Below, piece by piece: positions 39,912-49,873 of a stretch of 64,000 bases of DNA. The notes below the pieces were generated by a model. The model did not search any database. It was not told the DNA's origin and saw only the letters and a list, made by a program, of their open reading frames with translations. The DNA is from Bradyrhizobium sp. B097 (lineage in GTDB: Bacteria > Pseudomonadota > Alphaproteobacteria > Rhizobiales > Xanthobacteraceae). The stretch spans positions 3,778,501 to 3,842,500 of the forward strand of contig NZ_CP152412.1 in the NCBI RefSeq assembly GCF_038957035.1. The letters are read 5' to 3'. Made by a program: the position numbers and the translations under genes. Position 1 is the stretch's first letter, and every line of letters starts with the position of its first letter.

Positions 39912-41207
39912 TTACCTCATTGCTGGCTTGCCGGCCGCAATCAGCACGGCGCGGATATCGTTGACATTGGTAAGCGTTGGGCCGGTGCGCACGAGGTCTC
40001 CAAGGCGGTCGAAGAACGTGTAGCTGTCATGGGCTGCCAGATAGGCCCGTGCGTCGAGATTACTCGCGGCTGCGCGCCGCAGTGTATCCGGACTGATCAA
40101 AGCTCCAGCCGCATCTTCCGTTCCATCAATACCGTCGCTGTCTCCCGCAATCGCCCAGATATCGGACGTACCGGACAGGGCGATGACAAGCCCGAGCAGG
40201 AATTCGGTGTTGCGACCGCCGCGGCCCGCCGGCCCACGTCCGATCGTCACCGTCGTCTCGCCGCCGGAGAGCAGCACGGCGGGGGCAGGGCCAGGCTGCC
40301 CATGCCCCGCGACAGACCGGGCGATGCCGGCCATCACGGTTCCGAGTTCCCGTGCCTCGCCTTCGATCGCGTCGCCAAGGATGATCGGGGTGAGGCCTTC
40401 ATCTCGGGCTGCGTTGGCCGCCGCATCGAGCGCATGGATCGGCGCGGCAAGGATCCGGACGTCGGTCTCGATCTCGCCGGGTTTTGGGGTCTCGTCGGCT
40501 TGCGCGAGGACAAGCCGCGCCGCGTCCGGCAGATCGATCGCAAAGCGGCGAACGATCTCCTGCGCATCGGCTTTGGTGCTGCTGTCCGGCAGCGAGGGGC
40601 CGGAGCCGATCGCCGAGGGATCGTCGCCGGGAATATCTGAGATCACGAGGGTCGTGACGCGGGCGGGGCAGGCGGCGAGCGCCAGCCGTCCACCCTTGAT
40701 CGCGGACAGATGTTTGCGGATGACGTTCATCTCGGCAATCGTGGCGCCGCTTGCAAGCAGGGTACGGTTGACCGCCTGCTTGTCGGCGAGGGTCATCGGG
40801 GATGCAGGAAGGGTCATCAGCGCCGAGCCTCCGCCGGACATCAGGGCGATGACGAGATCATCCGCTGAGAGTCCCTGAACGGCGCCGAGCATCCGAAGGG
40901 CGGCGGCCTTGCTCGTGTCGTCAGGCACAGGATGAGACGCCTCGAGCACTTCGATGCGGCCCGCGGGGACTGAATGGCCGTGGCGCGTCACCACGACGCC
41001 TGAAAGGTCGACATCGGGCCAGGCCGCGTCGAGGCCTGCTGCCATCGCGGCCGAAGCCTTGCCCGCGCCGACGACGATGCATCTGCCCTTCGGCTTTGCC
41101 GGCAAGGCGCGCGCGATGGTTAGCCTTGGATCGCAGCTGGCGATGGCAGCATCGAAGATCTTCCGGAGCGCCGTCCGAGCACGCAAGTCCGTCCAATCAG
41201 TGTTCAA
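39912..41207 (-). CDS. glycerate 2-kinase (DUF4147/MOFRL type)
   Basis: A 431-residue protein of the class II glycerate kinase family. The N-terminal DUF4147 domain has IVVGAGKASAAMAAGLDAAW and ALMSGGGSALMTLPASPMTL, followed by NVIRKHLSAIKGGRLA. The C-terminal MOFRL domain ends with RGGRNTEFLLGLVIAL, GDSDGIDGTEDAAG and DSYTFFDRLGDLVRTGPT. It phosphorylates D-glycerate to 2-phosphoglycerate. The start is uncertain; TTG 41207 has a GGAG site and overlaps the transporter's 3' end by 11 nt, while an ATG at 41261 would overlap by 65. Stop and pyk start are four nt apart. Confidence 0.88.
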   Translation of the reverse strand: MNTDWTDLRARTALRKIFDAAIASCDPRLTIARALPAKPKGRCIVVGAGKASAAMAAGLDAAWPDVDLSGVVVTRHGHSVPAGRIEVLEASHPVPDDTSKAAALRMLGAVQGLSADDLVIALMSGGGSALMTLPASPMTLADKQAVNRTLLASGATIAEMNVIRKHLSAIKGGRLALAACPARVTTLVISDIPGDDPSAIGSGPSLPDSSTKADAQEIVRRFAIDLPDAARLVLAQADETPKPGEIETDVRILAAPIHALDAAANAARDEGLTPIILGDAIEGEARELGTVMAGIARSVAGHGQPGPAPAVLLSGGETTVTIGRGPAGRGGRNTEFLLGLVIALSGTSDIWAIAGDSDGIDGTEDAAGALISPDTLRRAAASNLDARAYLAAHDSYTFFDRLGDLVRTGPTLTNVNDIRAVLIAAGKPAMR

Positions 41208-42528
41208 TCGCCGCACTCCGGCCAGGTGCAGGCGCGATCGCGGCCTTTGCCGTCGTCTCACTGCCGAGAATGAACGCGCGCCGCATCGGCTTGATCACCA
41301 GCAAGGCGGTGAGGGCTGCAGTAGCATTGAGCGCAACCGCGACGATGAACACGGCCTGCCAGCCGAGCTGCGAGGAGATGATGCTCGCGAGCGGCACGAG
41401 CAGCGCCGCGGTGCCCTTCGCGGTGTAGAGCATGCCGTTGTTGGTGGTTGCGTATTTGGCGCCGAATGTGTCGCCCGACGTCGCCGGAAACAGGCTGTAG
41501 ATTTCGCCGAAGACGCCGAAATAGACCGCCGTGGCCAACACGAAAACAACCGGAATGTGGCCATAGGTGGACAGCGTCAGCAACATCAGCGCCGCAGTCG
41601 CGAACGCGATGAACATCGTGTGCTCGCGGCCGATCGTGTCGGAGACCCAGCCAAAGAACGGACGGCCGAACCCGTCGAACACACGATCGAGCGAGATGGC
41701 AAAGGTCAGCGCCGCCATCTGGAAGCCCGCGAGGGTGACCGGCGTGTCCGCGATCTTGAAGTCGTGAGCGATCGGCCCGATTTGCGCGGCAGTCATCAAG
41801 CCGCCGGAAGCCACCATGACGAACACCAGGTACATGACCCAGAAGATCGGCGTGCGCAGGACCTGGGGCGGCGTGTAGTCGATTGCGCTCTGCGGCAGAT
41901 TGAGCTGCTTTTTCCTCGGGGCCTCGACGCCATGCGGCGGGCGGACGAACCAGGCCAGCAGGAGGACCACGAGGCCTTGCCCGATTCCGAACGTCAGGAA
42001 GGTGCTTTGGTAACCGCTGGCGGCAATCATGTTGGCGATCGGCACGACGGTGAGGGCTGCGCCGGCGCCAAAGCCTGCGGCGGTCGCGCCTGCGGCGAGG
42101 CCGCGCCGGTCCGGAAACCATTTCAGCGCGTTGCCGACGCAAGTGCCGTAGACGGCGCCGGCGCCGATGCCCGCGACAATGGCTGCTGCATAGAGCATGA
42201 CGAGAGAGGAGGCGTAGGAGTTCAGCACCCAGGCCAATCCGATCATCAGCCCGCCGAACATGATGACGATGCGCGGGCCGTATTTGTCCACGAACCAGGC
42301 TTCCACCGGCACAAGCCATGTCTCCGTCATCACGAAAATCGTGAAGGCGAGCTGGATGGCCGGTCGGCCCCAGTGAAACTTGGCGTCGATCGGATCGACG
42401 AACAATGTCCAGCCGTATTGCAGGTTGGCGATCATCGCCATGCAGACGATGCCGATCGCGAGCTGGAGCCAACGGAAGCTGCCGGGCGTCGATGCCGGTT
42501 TCGTGCTGGAGATCATATGCGCTCCCAA
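41197..42528 (-). CDS. MFS oxalate/formate-antiporter-family transporter
   Basis: A 443-residue, 12-helix MFS protein. The N-terminal half has LQLAIGIVCMAMIANLQYGW and VDPIDAKFHWGRPAIQLAF, as in the oxalate:formate antiporter group; helix 4-5 contains GAVYGTCVGNALKWFPDRRG. It should carry small organic acids such as oxalate, formate or a glyoxylate-pathway acid. It overlaps the glycerate kinase gene, so the two are co-translated. An internal ATG at 42516 is also possible. Confidence 0.87.
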   Translation of the reverse strand: MGAHMISSTKPASTPGSFRWLQLAIGIVCMAMIANLQYGWTLFVDPIDAKFHWGRPAIQLAFTIFVMTETWLVPVEAWFVDKYGPRIVIMFGGLMIGLAWVLNSYASSLVMLYAAAIVAGIGAGAVYGTCVGNALKWFPDRRGLAAGATAAGFGAGAALTVVPIANMIAASGYQSTFLTFGIGQGLVVLLLAWFVRPPHGVEAPRKKQLNLPQSAIDYTPPQVLRTPIFWVMYLVFVMVASGGLMTAAQIGPIAHDFKIADTPVTLAGFQMAALTFAISLDRVFDGFGRPFFGWVSDTIGREHTMFIAFATAALMLLTLSTYGHIPVVFVLATAVYFGVFGEIYSLFPATSGDTFGAKYATTNNGMLYTAKGTAALLVPLASIISSQLGWQAVFIVAVALNATAALTALLVIKPMRRAFILGSETTAKAAIAPAPGRSAAIEH

Positions 42529-42580
42529 AAAGATGTTGGTCGGTTGGTCCGGATGCGGCAGGCGCTCGTCCTGCGGCCGC

Positions 42581-43372
42581 CTACTGACGAAATTCGTTGG
42601 TCAACTCGCCGATCCCGTCGATCGCGACGGTGACCGTATTGACCGGCTCCTTCATCACCCCGACGCCGATCGATGTCCCGCAGCAGATCAGGTCGCCCGG
42701 CAACAGCGTCATGTCGTGCGAGATCTTGCTGACCAGCGCCTGTGCGCTGAAGATCATGTCCGCGATCGGGTAGTTCTGGCGCTCCACCCCGTTGAGGATG
42801 GTGCGCACCACGAGGCGTGCAGGGTCGAGGCCCGAGGCAATCACGGGACCGAAGGGGCCATATCCGTCGAAGCCCTTGGCCCGCGCCCATTGCGGGAAGG
42901 TCGGATCGCGATTGAGAATGTCGGCAGCGGTGACGTCGTTGGTGCAGGTATAGCCGAAGATGAAGGCGTCGGCCTGTTCGGGGGCTATGGCCGTGCAGCT
43001 TTTGCCGATGACAATGCCGAGCTCGCCTTCGTAGGTCGTCTTGCCATCGTAGCCCGAGGGACGCGTGATGACGGCGCCAGGCGCGGTCACGCTGGTCTGC
43101 GCTTTCAACAGGTACAGCGGTTCGGCCGGCTCAGGTGATTTCAGCTTCGCCGCCAGTGCGTGGAAATTGTTCCAGAGCGCGATGATCTTGCTCGGCTCGG
43201 TTGGAGCGAGCAGCTCGACATCGTCAAGCGCCAGCGTTTGTCCGGTCGGTCGTGTGTGGCCGAACATCTCTCCTGCATGCACGGAGATGCCGGAGGGGGT
43301 GAGTTGCCCGAAGCCGGTTTCGGCATGGTGGCGGAAGCGAACCCAGCGCGTCACATTGGTCATCGCGATCAC
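42581..43372 (-). CDS. fumarylacetoacetate-hydrolase-family protein
   Basis: A 263-residue FAH-fold protein. ALDDVELLAPTEPSKIIALW leads into the catalytic domain; metal ligands are in YEGELGIVIGKSC (Glu) and FGYTCTNDVTAADI (Asp). The C-terminal part (LLPGDLICCGTSIGVGV) is the usual end of these proteins. Members hydrate, decarboxylate or hydrolyse beta-keto acids. It starts four nt inside the ketopantoate-reductase-like gene (ATGA), so it is co-translated with it. Its exact substrate is unknown. Confidence 0.85.
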   Translation of the reverse strand: MIAMTNVTRWVRFRHHAETGFGQLTPSGISVHAGEMFGHTRPTGQTLALDDVELLAPTEPSKIIALWNNFHALAAKLKSPEPAEPLYLLKAQTSVTAPGAVITRPSGYDGKTTYEGELGIVIGKSCTAIAPEQADAFIFGYTCTNDVTAADILNRDPTFPQWARAKGFDGYGPFGPVIASGLDPARLVVRTILNGVERQNYPIADMIFSAQALVSKISHDMTLLPGDLICCGTSIGVGVMKEPVNTVTVAIDGIGELTNEFRQ

Positions 43373-44385
43373 GCCACCGCAAGCGATTGGGCTTCGACGC
43401 CGGCCGCCCCGTCATAGAGGCCTGCCAGTCTGGTGCGCTGCGCGACCAGCGCCAGCACCGCGTCGAGCGCAGGCGTCGCAATATCAGTCATCCGGCCCAT
43501 CTCCTGCACCACAGTGATCAGCGGATCGATCTCGACGGGACGTCCACGCTCGAGATCCTGCAACATCGAGGTCTTGTGCGCGCCGACCTTGCGTGCGCCC
43601 TCGATGCGGCGTTCGACATCGACCCGGAACTTGACGCCGAGGCTTTCCGCGATCGCCTGGGCCTCCAGCATGATCGCCCTGGACAGCGCGCGCGTGCCGG
43701 GATTGGTGCAGATCACGTCGAGGGTCGCGTGGGTGAGGGCGCTGATCGGGTTGAAGCAGACATTGCCCCACAGCTTGAGCCAGATCTCGTCGCGGATGCG
43801 GTCGAGCACCGGCGCCTTCATGCCCGCGGCCGCGAACAGGGCGGCAAGGCGCTCGACATCAGGTGTGATCTCACCGGAGGGTTCGCCGAGCGGAAAGCTG
43901 TTGCCGTAGACGTGGCGGATCACGCCGGGCGCCTCGATTTCGGTGGCGGGATAGACCACGCAGCCGATGGCGCGCGCGGGATCGAGCTCGTTCCACTGCC
44001 GTCCGCCGGGATCGATGCTCTCGAGCGCCGATCCTTCGTGCCGTCCGCCGTGCTTGTAGAAATACCAATAGGGAATGCCGTTGACGGCGGTGACGATACG
44101 GGTCCGCTCACCCAGCAGCGGCCGCATCGGCTCGATGACGCCGGTGATCGAATGCGCCTTGAGGCAGATGATGACGAAATCCTGCTCACCGAGTTCGGCG
44201 GGATTATCGGTACAGCGAGGATGCACCACGCGCTCCTCTTCGCCGATCAGGAGCTTCAGGCCATTCTGCCGCATCGCGGCGAGGTGCGCGCCCCGCGCGA
44301 CCAGGCTGACATCGGCGCCAGCGCGCATAAATTCGACACCGAGATAGCCGCCGATGGCGCCGGCGCCGTAGATGCAGACCTTCAT
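43369..44385 (-). CDS. 2-dehydropantoate 2-reductase (ApbA/PanE)-like oxidoreductase
   Basis: A 338-residue protein. The Rossmann motif KVCIYGAGAIGGYLG starts at residue 2; the C-terminal domain carries the ketopantoate-reductase core (EIWLKLWGNVCFNPISALTH, then GARKVGAHKTSMLQDLERGR, with the Lys and Asn/Ser of the active site). The family reduces 2-keto-acids with NADPH. Within a glyoxylate locus a role on a related keto-acid is plausible, rather than pantothenate synthesis. ATG 44385 fits the fold; the ORF's 39 upstream residues are not conserved. Confidence 0.82.
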   Translation of the reverse strand: MKVCIYGAGAIGGYLGVEFMRAGADVSLVARGAHLAAMRQNGLKLLIGEEERVVHPRCTDNPAELGEQDFVIICLKAHSITGVIEPMRPLLGERTRIVTAVNGIPYWYFYKHGGRHEGSALESIDPGGRQWNELDPARAIGCVVYPATEIEAPGVIRHVYGNSFPLGEPSGEITPDVERLAALFAAAGMKAPVLDRIRDEIWLKLWGNVCFNPISALTHATLDVICTNPGTRALSRAIMLEAQAIAESLGVKFRVDVERRIEGARKVGAHKTSMLQDLERGRPVEIDPLITVVQEMGRMTDIATPALDAVLALVAQRTRLAGLYDGAAGVEAQSLAVA

Positions 44386-44470
44386 GAAATCCTCGCGAGC
44401 AGAGTGGGGGCACAGCATGAGCCGCAACGGCTCGAACCGGGTTGCGTGACAATGACCTTGGGAAAATCCG

Positions 44471-44884
44471 TCAGGCCGCGCAGGCGGCTTCCTCCAGGGC
44501 AAAGCCGATGTCCCGCATGCTCACGACGCCGACCAGCCGGCCGTTGTCGATGACGGGGATATGGCGGATGTCATGACGGACCATGAGATGCTCGACATCG
44601 GTGAGCGCATCCTGCGAAGTGCAGGACACCAGCGGCCGTGGCGAAATGAACTGCGCGACTTTCGCGGCGAGGCCACCCGTGCCGCGCTCGGCGATCACGG
44701 CGACCACATCGCGCTCGCTGAACATCCCGACCACGGCGGCGTCGACGCTGCGCGAGCCGTTCCTGACCACGAGTGCGCCGACGTTGCTCGCGTACATCAG
44801 GTTCGCGGCAATGCTTACGGTTTCGCTCGAGCCGATCGTCACCACGTGCGCACTGTTGGTGCGAAGGATGTCCCCGACATACAT
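44471..44884 (-). CDS. CBS-domain protein
   Basis: A 137-residue protein with two CBS domains. The first is ILRTNSAHVVTIGSSETVSI...VVGMFSERDVVAVIAERG and the second is LVSCTSQDALTDVEHLM...GVVSMRDIGFAL. Such pairs form a Bateman module binding adenosine nucleotides. There is no attached enzyme domain; it may sense energy state. It is at the head of the minus-strand glyoxylate-pathway series, divergent from the IclR gene. Confidence 0.87.
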   Translation of the reverse strand: MYVGDILRTNSAHVVTIGSSETVSIAANLMYASNVGALVVRNGSRSVDAAVVGMFSERDVVAVIAERGTGGLAAKVAQFISPRPLVSCTSQDALTDVEHLMVRHDIRHIPVIDNGRLVGVVSMRDIGFALEEAACAA

Positions 44885-44930
44885 GGCATAGTCCTCCCGG
44901 TTGCATCATTGGATCGTTGAGAAACAATCG

Positions 44931-45057
44931 TGGTATACATTATCCCAGAAGTCAAACAAAAGAATCGAGGTGTTCTGCAAGAAAAATGGCAAAAAGACTT
45001 ACCTATTCTTGAATTTTGCCACCTTGACTCACAGGTCTTTTGGTATGCCATATGCCA
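44931..45057. promoter_or_regulatory. paired candidate operators in the CBS/IclR divergent region
   Basis: Two 17-nt imperfect palindromes, TGGTATACATTATCCCA (44931-44947) and TGGTATGCCATATGCCA (45041-45057), share TGGTAT-N5-AT-N-CCA. Between them lies an exact inverted repeat, TGGCAAAA (44987) and TTTTGCCA (45014). The spacing is 110 nt between the starts of the two 17-mers. Confidence 0.5.
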
Positions 45058-45122
45058 ATTGTGACGCTCGTTATCGGCGAGCAATTTCGTTCTGAACCGC
45101 AACCGGTTAGGGGCAGGTCGTG

Positions 45123-45959
45123 ATGAAAAGAGAGCCGATCCGGCGCAAGCCGTCCGATCCCGATCTTCGCGCTCCGTCCGATCAGGACGCGCGAGACGGC
45201 GGCGTTCAATCGGTCGATCGCGCGATGCAAATCATCGAAGCGCTTGCAGAGGATGACGAAGGCTATCGGCTGACCGATCTCGCGATCCGCATCGGCTTGC
45301 CGCCGTCGACCGCTCACCGGCTGCTGACGACGCTGGAGAACCGCAGGTTCGTGCAGTTCGACCGCGAGGAGTCGAAGTGGCATATCGGCGCGCAAAGCTT
45401 CGTGGTCGGCTCGACCTTCATGCGGCGGCGCAATTTTTCCACGCGGGCATTGCCCTATCTGCGCAAGCTGCGCGACCAGACCAGGGAAACCGCCAATCTT
45501 GCCGTGGTCGACGACGACTCCATCATCGTCGTATCCCGCATCGAAAGCCGCGAGATCATGCGCTCGCTGACCAAGGTCGGCGGACGCGTGGCATTGATCG
45601 CGTCCGGCGTGGGGAAGGCGGTGCTGGCCGCGTATTCCGACGCCGACATCAACGCGATCATCCGCCGTCGCGGCATGCCGCGCCTGACGGAGAAGTCGAT
45701 CATTCGGCCGGGCGAGCTGTTCAGGGAATTGGAGACCGTGCGACGCCAGGGCTATGCGGTGGACGATGAAGAGGCGCGGCTCGGCCTGCGCTGCGTGGCC
45801 GCGGTCGTCTTCAACGATTGCAGCGAGCCGTTCGCCGCGGTTTCGGTATCTGGGATGGCGGATCGGCTGACGGACGAGCGCTTGCCGGAGATTGGCGCCA
45901 TCGTGCACCAGATCGCAGCCGAGCTCTCCGCAGAGCTTCGCGGGGGCAGTCGCACTTAA
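45123..45959 (+). CDS. IclR-family transcriptional regulator
   Basis: A 278-residue IclR protein. The N-terminal HTH is at about 25-85 (SVDRAMQIIEALAEDDEGYR; IGLPPSTAHRLLTTLENRRF). The effector domain follows (about 100-265) with RETANLAVVDDDSIIVVSR and the final VSGMADRLTD region. It lies between the two arms of the glyoxylate locus and probably senses glyoxylate or a related acid, as for AllR/GclR-type regulators. ATG 45123 is three nt inside an alternative GTG. Confidence 0.88.
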   Translation: MKREPIRRKPSDPDLRAPSDQDARDGGVQSVDRAMQIIEALAEDDEGYRLTDLAIRIGLPPSTAHRLLTTLENRRFVQFDREESKWHIGAQSFVVGSTFMRRRNFSTRALPYLRKLRDQTRETANLAVVDDDSIIVVSRIESREIMRSLTKVGGRVALIASGVGKAVLAAYSDADINAIIRRRGMPRLTEKSIIRPGELFRELETVRRQGYAVDDEEARLGLRCVAAVVFNDCSEPFAAVSVSGMADRLTDERLPEIGAIVHQIAAELSAELRGGSRT

Positions 45960-46156
45960 CCGTCGCAGGCGCACGGCCTGCTGCTGTTCTCACCCTTGCC
46001 GGTTTCCATTGTTTCGCAGGCGCTAATCTCTTGGAGAGATGCAAGAAATCGCAAGCGCTGCCACTGGGCGGAAAATCCAATCGATTGCGTTGAGATCGAT
46101 GATCGCGGGCCTGATGATCATGCTCAGGCCAACTCATAGCGAAGCGGGATCATCAG

Positions 46157-47944
46157 ATGAAGATGCGAGCAATCGATGCAGCAGTGCGCATTCTCGAACG
46201 CGAGGGGATCACCTGCGCGTTCGGCGTTCCCGGCGCCGCGATCAACCCGCTTTACTCCGCGCTGAAGCGCAACGGCTCGATCCGGCACATTCTGGCGCGG
46301 CACGTCGAAGGCGCCTCGCACATGGCCGAAGGCTACACCAGGGCGAAAGCGGGCAATATCGGCGTCTGCATCGGCACGTCGGGCCCGGCCGGAACTGACA
46401 TGATCACCGGGCTCTATTCGGCGATCGCGGATTCGATTCCGATCCTGTGCATCACCGGTCAGGCGCCGCGGGCGCGGCTCTACAAGGAAGATTTCCAGGC
46501 CGTCGACATCGAGGCGATCGCAAAGCCGGTGACGAAATGGGCCGTCACGGTGCGCGAGCCGGCACTGGTGCCGCGCGTGTTCAGCCAGGCCTTCCATATC
46601 ATGCGGTCGGGTCGGCCGGGACCGGTGCTGATCGATCTTCCCCTCGATGTGCAGCTGGCCGAGATCGAGTTCGACGACGAAACTTATTCGCCGCTGCCGG
46701 TCTACAAGCCTGTGGCGACGCGCAAGCAGATCGAGAAGGCGCTCGAGATGCTCAACGCCGCGGAGCGGCCGCTGATCGTGGCCGGTGGCGGGGTGATCAA
46801 CGCCGATGCATCCGAGCTGCTGGTCGCGTTCGCCGAAGCGGTCAACGTTCCGGTGGTCCCGACGCTGATGGCGTGGGGCGCCATTCCGGACGATCACGCG
46901 TTGATGGCCGGCATGGTCGGCTTGCAGACCAGTCACCGCTACGCCAACGCCACGATGCTCGAATCCGATTTCGTGCTCGGCATCGGAAACCGCTGGGCCA
47001 ACCGGCATACCGGTTCGATCGAGACCTACACCAAGGGGCGCAAATTCGTCCATGTCGACATCGAGCCGACGCAGATCGGGCGGGTTTTCAATCCGGACCT
47101 CGGCATCGTGTCGGACGCCAAGGCCGCGTTGGAAATGTTCGTGACCGTCGCCCGCGAGTGGCGGAAGTCCGGCAAGCTGCGCGATCGGCAGGCCTGGCCC
47201 GCAGCCTGTCGCGACCGCAAGCGCTCGATGCTGCGCAAGAGCCACTTTGATAACATCCCGATCAAGCCGCAGCGCGTCTACGAGGAGATGAACAAGGCGT
47301 TCGGCCGCGACACCTGCTACGTGACGGTGATCGGATTGTCGCAGATCGCAGGCGCCCAATTCCTCAACGTCTATCAGCCGCGCAACTGGATCAACGCCGG
47401 GCAGGCCGGTCCGCTCGGCTGGACGCTGCCCGCCGCGCTCGGCGTGCGCGCCGCCGATCCCGGCCGCGACATCGTCGCGCTGTCCGGTGACTACGATTTC
47501 CAGTTCCTGATCGAGGAGCTCGCGGTCGGGGCGCAGTTCAATCTGCCCTACATCCACGTCGTCGTGAACAATTCATATCTCGGGCTGATCCGCCAGGCGC
47601 AGCGCGGCTTCGACATGGACTATCACGTCCAGCTCTCGTTCGAGAACATCAACGCGCCTGAGATCGGCGCCTACGGTGTCGACCACGTCACCGTCGCGGA
47701 GGGGCTGGGCTGCAAGGCGATCCGCGTGACGGATCCCAACGACGCACAGGCCGCGTTCGCGACCGCGCGCGAGCTGATGGCCAAGCATCGGGTGCCCGTG
47801 GTGGTGGAGTTCATTCTCGAGCGGGTCACCAATATCGCGATGGGAACCGAGATCGACAACATCGTCGAATTCGAGGAGGTGCTCGATCTCCCGCTCGATG
47901 ACCTGCCGAGCGCACAACGATCCGGCACGCTGTTGCCGGCCTGA
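46157..47944 (+). CDS. gcl: glyoxylate carboligase (tartronate-semialdehyde synthase)
   Basis: A 595-residue ThDP enzyme. The N-terminal domain carries [18 protein letters not shown] and [16 protein letters not shown], with Val-50 at the place where most ThDP enzymes have a catalytic Glu, the known hallmark of Gcl. The C-terminal ThDP-binding stretch is [20 protein letters not shown] and [14 protein letters not shown]. It joins two glyoxylates to tartronate semialdehyde plus CO2. It starts the gcl-hyi-glxR series and is well separated (about 200 nt) from the IclR gene. Confidence 0.95.
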   Translation: MKMRAIDAAVRILEREGITCAFGVPGAAINPLYSALKRNGSIRHILARHVEGASHMAEGYTRAKAGNIGVCIGTSGPAGTDMITGLYSAIADSIPILCITGQAPRARLYKEDFQAVDIEAIAKPVTKWAVTVREPALVPRVFSQAFHIMRSGRPGPVLIDLPLDVQLAEIEFDDETYSPLPVYKPVATRKQIEKALEMLNAAERPLIVAGGGVINADASELLVAFAEAVNVPVVPTLMAWGAIPDDHALMAGMVGLQTSHRYANATMLESDFVLGIGNRWANRHTGSIETYTKGRKFVHVDIEPTQIGRVFNPDLGIVSDAKAALEMFVTVAREWRKSGKLRDRQAWPAACRDRKRSMLRKSHFDNIPIKPQRVYEEMNKAFGRDTCYVTVIGLSQIAGAQFLNVYQPRNWINAGQAGPLGWTLPAALGVRAADPGRDIVALSGDYDFQFLIEELAVGAQFNLPYIHVVVNNSYLGLIRQAQRGFDMDYHVQLSFENINAPEIGAYGVDHVTVAEGLGCKAIRVTDPNDAQAAFATARELMAKHRVPVVVEFILERVTNIAMGTEIDNIVEFEEVLDLPLDDLPSAQRSGTLLPA

Positions 47945-47983
47945 CGACATCATTCAGCGCTGCCCCAAGCGGAGATATCACCC

Positions 47984-48769
<786 letters not shown>

Positions 48770-48855
48770 AGATTTTGCGTTCCGATCTTACCGGAACGGA
48801 GCTCTGGACTTTGTTTTGATGCGTTTTCCGCTTCGCTGGAGAACGCTCTAACCCG
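48770..48855. repeat. dispersed intergenic repeat (complementary to 9079 family)
   Basis: Read on the minus strand it contains AGAGCGTTCTCCAGCGAAGC and GGAAAACGCATCAAAACAA, the same core as the segment at 9079-9140. A short palindrome TTCCGATCTTACCGGAA lies at its left (48780). Confidence 0.55.
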
Positions 48856-48874
48856 CCTGACAGGAGCGACGACA

Positions 48875-49762
48875 ATGAAAGACATCGGATTTATCGGGCT
48901 CGGCACCATGGGACGTCCGATGGCGAGCCACCTCCTGGCTGCCGGCTATCGCCTGTTCCTGCACGACGTTGCGCCCATTCCGCCGGAGCTGATTGCAGCC
49001 GGCGGCGTCGCCTGCGAGTCCGCGAGGCAAGTGGCGCAGGAAGCGGACGCCGTGATCATCATGGTGCCGGATACGCCGCATGTCGAAGCCGTGCTGTTCG
49101 GTCAGGGCGGCGTCGCGGAGGGGGTGTCCAAAGGCATGATCGTGGTCGACATGAGCTCGATCTCGCCGCTGGCGACGAAGGAGTTTGCACGCAAGATCGA
49201 TGCGCTCGGAGCCGACTACCTCGACGCGCCGGTTTCCGGCGGCGAGGTCGGTGCAAAGGCGGCAAGCCTGACCATCATGGTCGGTGGCCGGGAGCGGGCG
49301 TTCAACGCGATGAAGCCCCTGTTCGACGCGATGGGAAAGAATGTCACGCATGTCGGCGGCAATGGTGACGGCCAGACCACCAAGGTCGCGAACCAGATCA
49401 TCGTGGCGCTGACCATCGAGGCGGTGAGCGAAGCCCTGCTGTTCGCGTCCAAGGCGGGCGCCGATCCTGCGTTGGTGCGCAAGGCGTTGATGGGGGGCTT
49501 TGCGTCGTCCCGGATCCTTGAAGTGCATGGCGAGCGCATGCTGAAGCGCAATTTCGATCCGGGCTTTCGTATCGAGCTGCACCAGAAGGATCTCAACCTG
49601 GCGCTGGAGGGCGCGCGGGCACTCGGACTGTCGCTGCCGGGCACCGCAGCCGCCCAGCAGCTGTTCAACGCCTGTACCGCCCTCGGCGGCAAGGCCTGGG
49701 ACCATTCCGCAATGCTGAGAGCGCTGGAAGTCATGGCGGATCACGAGGTGGCGGCTGCCTGA
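48875..49762 (+). CDS. glxR: 2-hydroxy-3-oxopropionate (tartronate semialdehyde) reductase
   Basis: A 295-residue beta-hydroxyacid dehydrogenase. The Rossmann motif is IGFIGLGTMGRPMASHLLA (residues 4-22). The substrate motif DAPVSGGEVGAKA and the catalytic Lys in GNGDGQTTKVANQIIVALTI are standard. It reduces tartronate semialdehyde to D-glycerate with NAD(P)H, completing glyoxylate to glycerate. It belongs with gcl and hyi; the repeat at 48770 lies between hyi and this gene. A GGAG site precedes ATG 48875. The GarR name would be equally fair. Confidence 0.92.
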   Translation: MKDIGFIGLGTMGRPMASHLLAAGYRLFLHDVAPIPPELIAAGGVACESARQVAQEADAVIIMVPDTPHVEAVLFGQGGVAEGVSKGMIVVDMSSISPLATKEFARKIDALGADYLDAPVSGGEVGAKAASLTIMVGGRERAFNAMKPLFDAMGKNVTHVGGNGDGQTTKVANQIIVALTIEAVSEALLFASKAGADPALVRKALMGGFASSRILEVHGERMLKRNFDPGFRIELHQKDLNLALEGARALGLSLPGTAAAQQLFNACTALGGKAWDHSAMLRALEVMADHEVAAA

Positions 49763-49781
49763 GCTTCATGCAGGTGCTGAT

Positions 49782-49808
49782 GCGGGGAAAGGCGGTAGCC
49801 TTCCCCGC
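49782..49808. terminator. hairpin between the convergent glxR and ABC permease genes
   Basis: GCGGGGAA-A-GGC-GGTA-GCC-TTCCCCGC forms an almost continuous 11-bp stem. A clear T-run is missing, but its place between two convergent genes fits a terminator. Confidence 0.5.
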
Positions 49809-49873
49809 TACGAATTTCGCGATCTTGTACGGCGAAGGCGCCTCAAGAAGCCACGTAGCCCGCGGAAAAGCGA

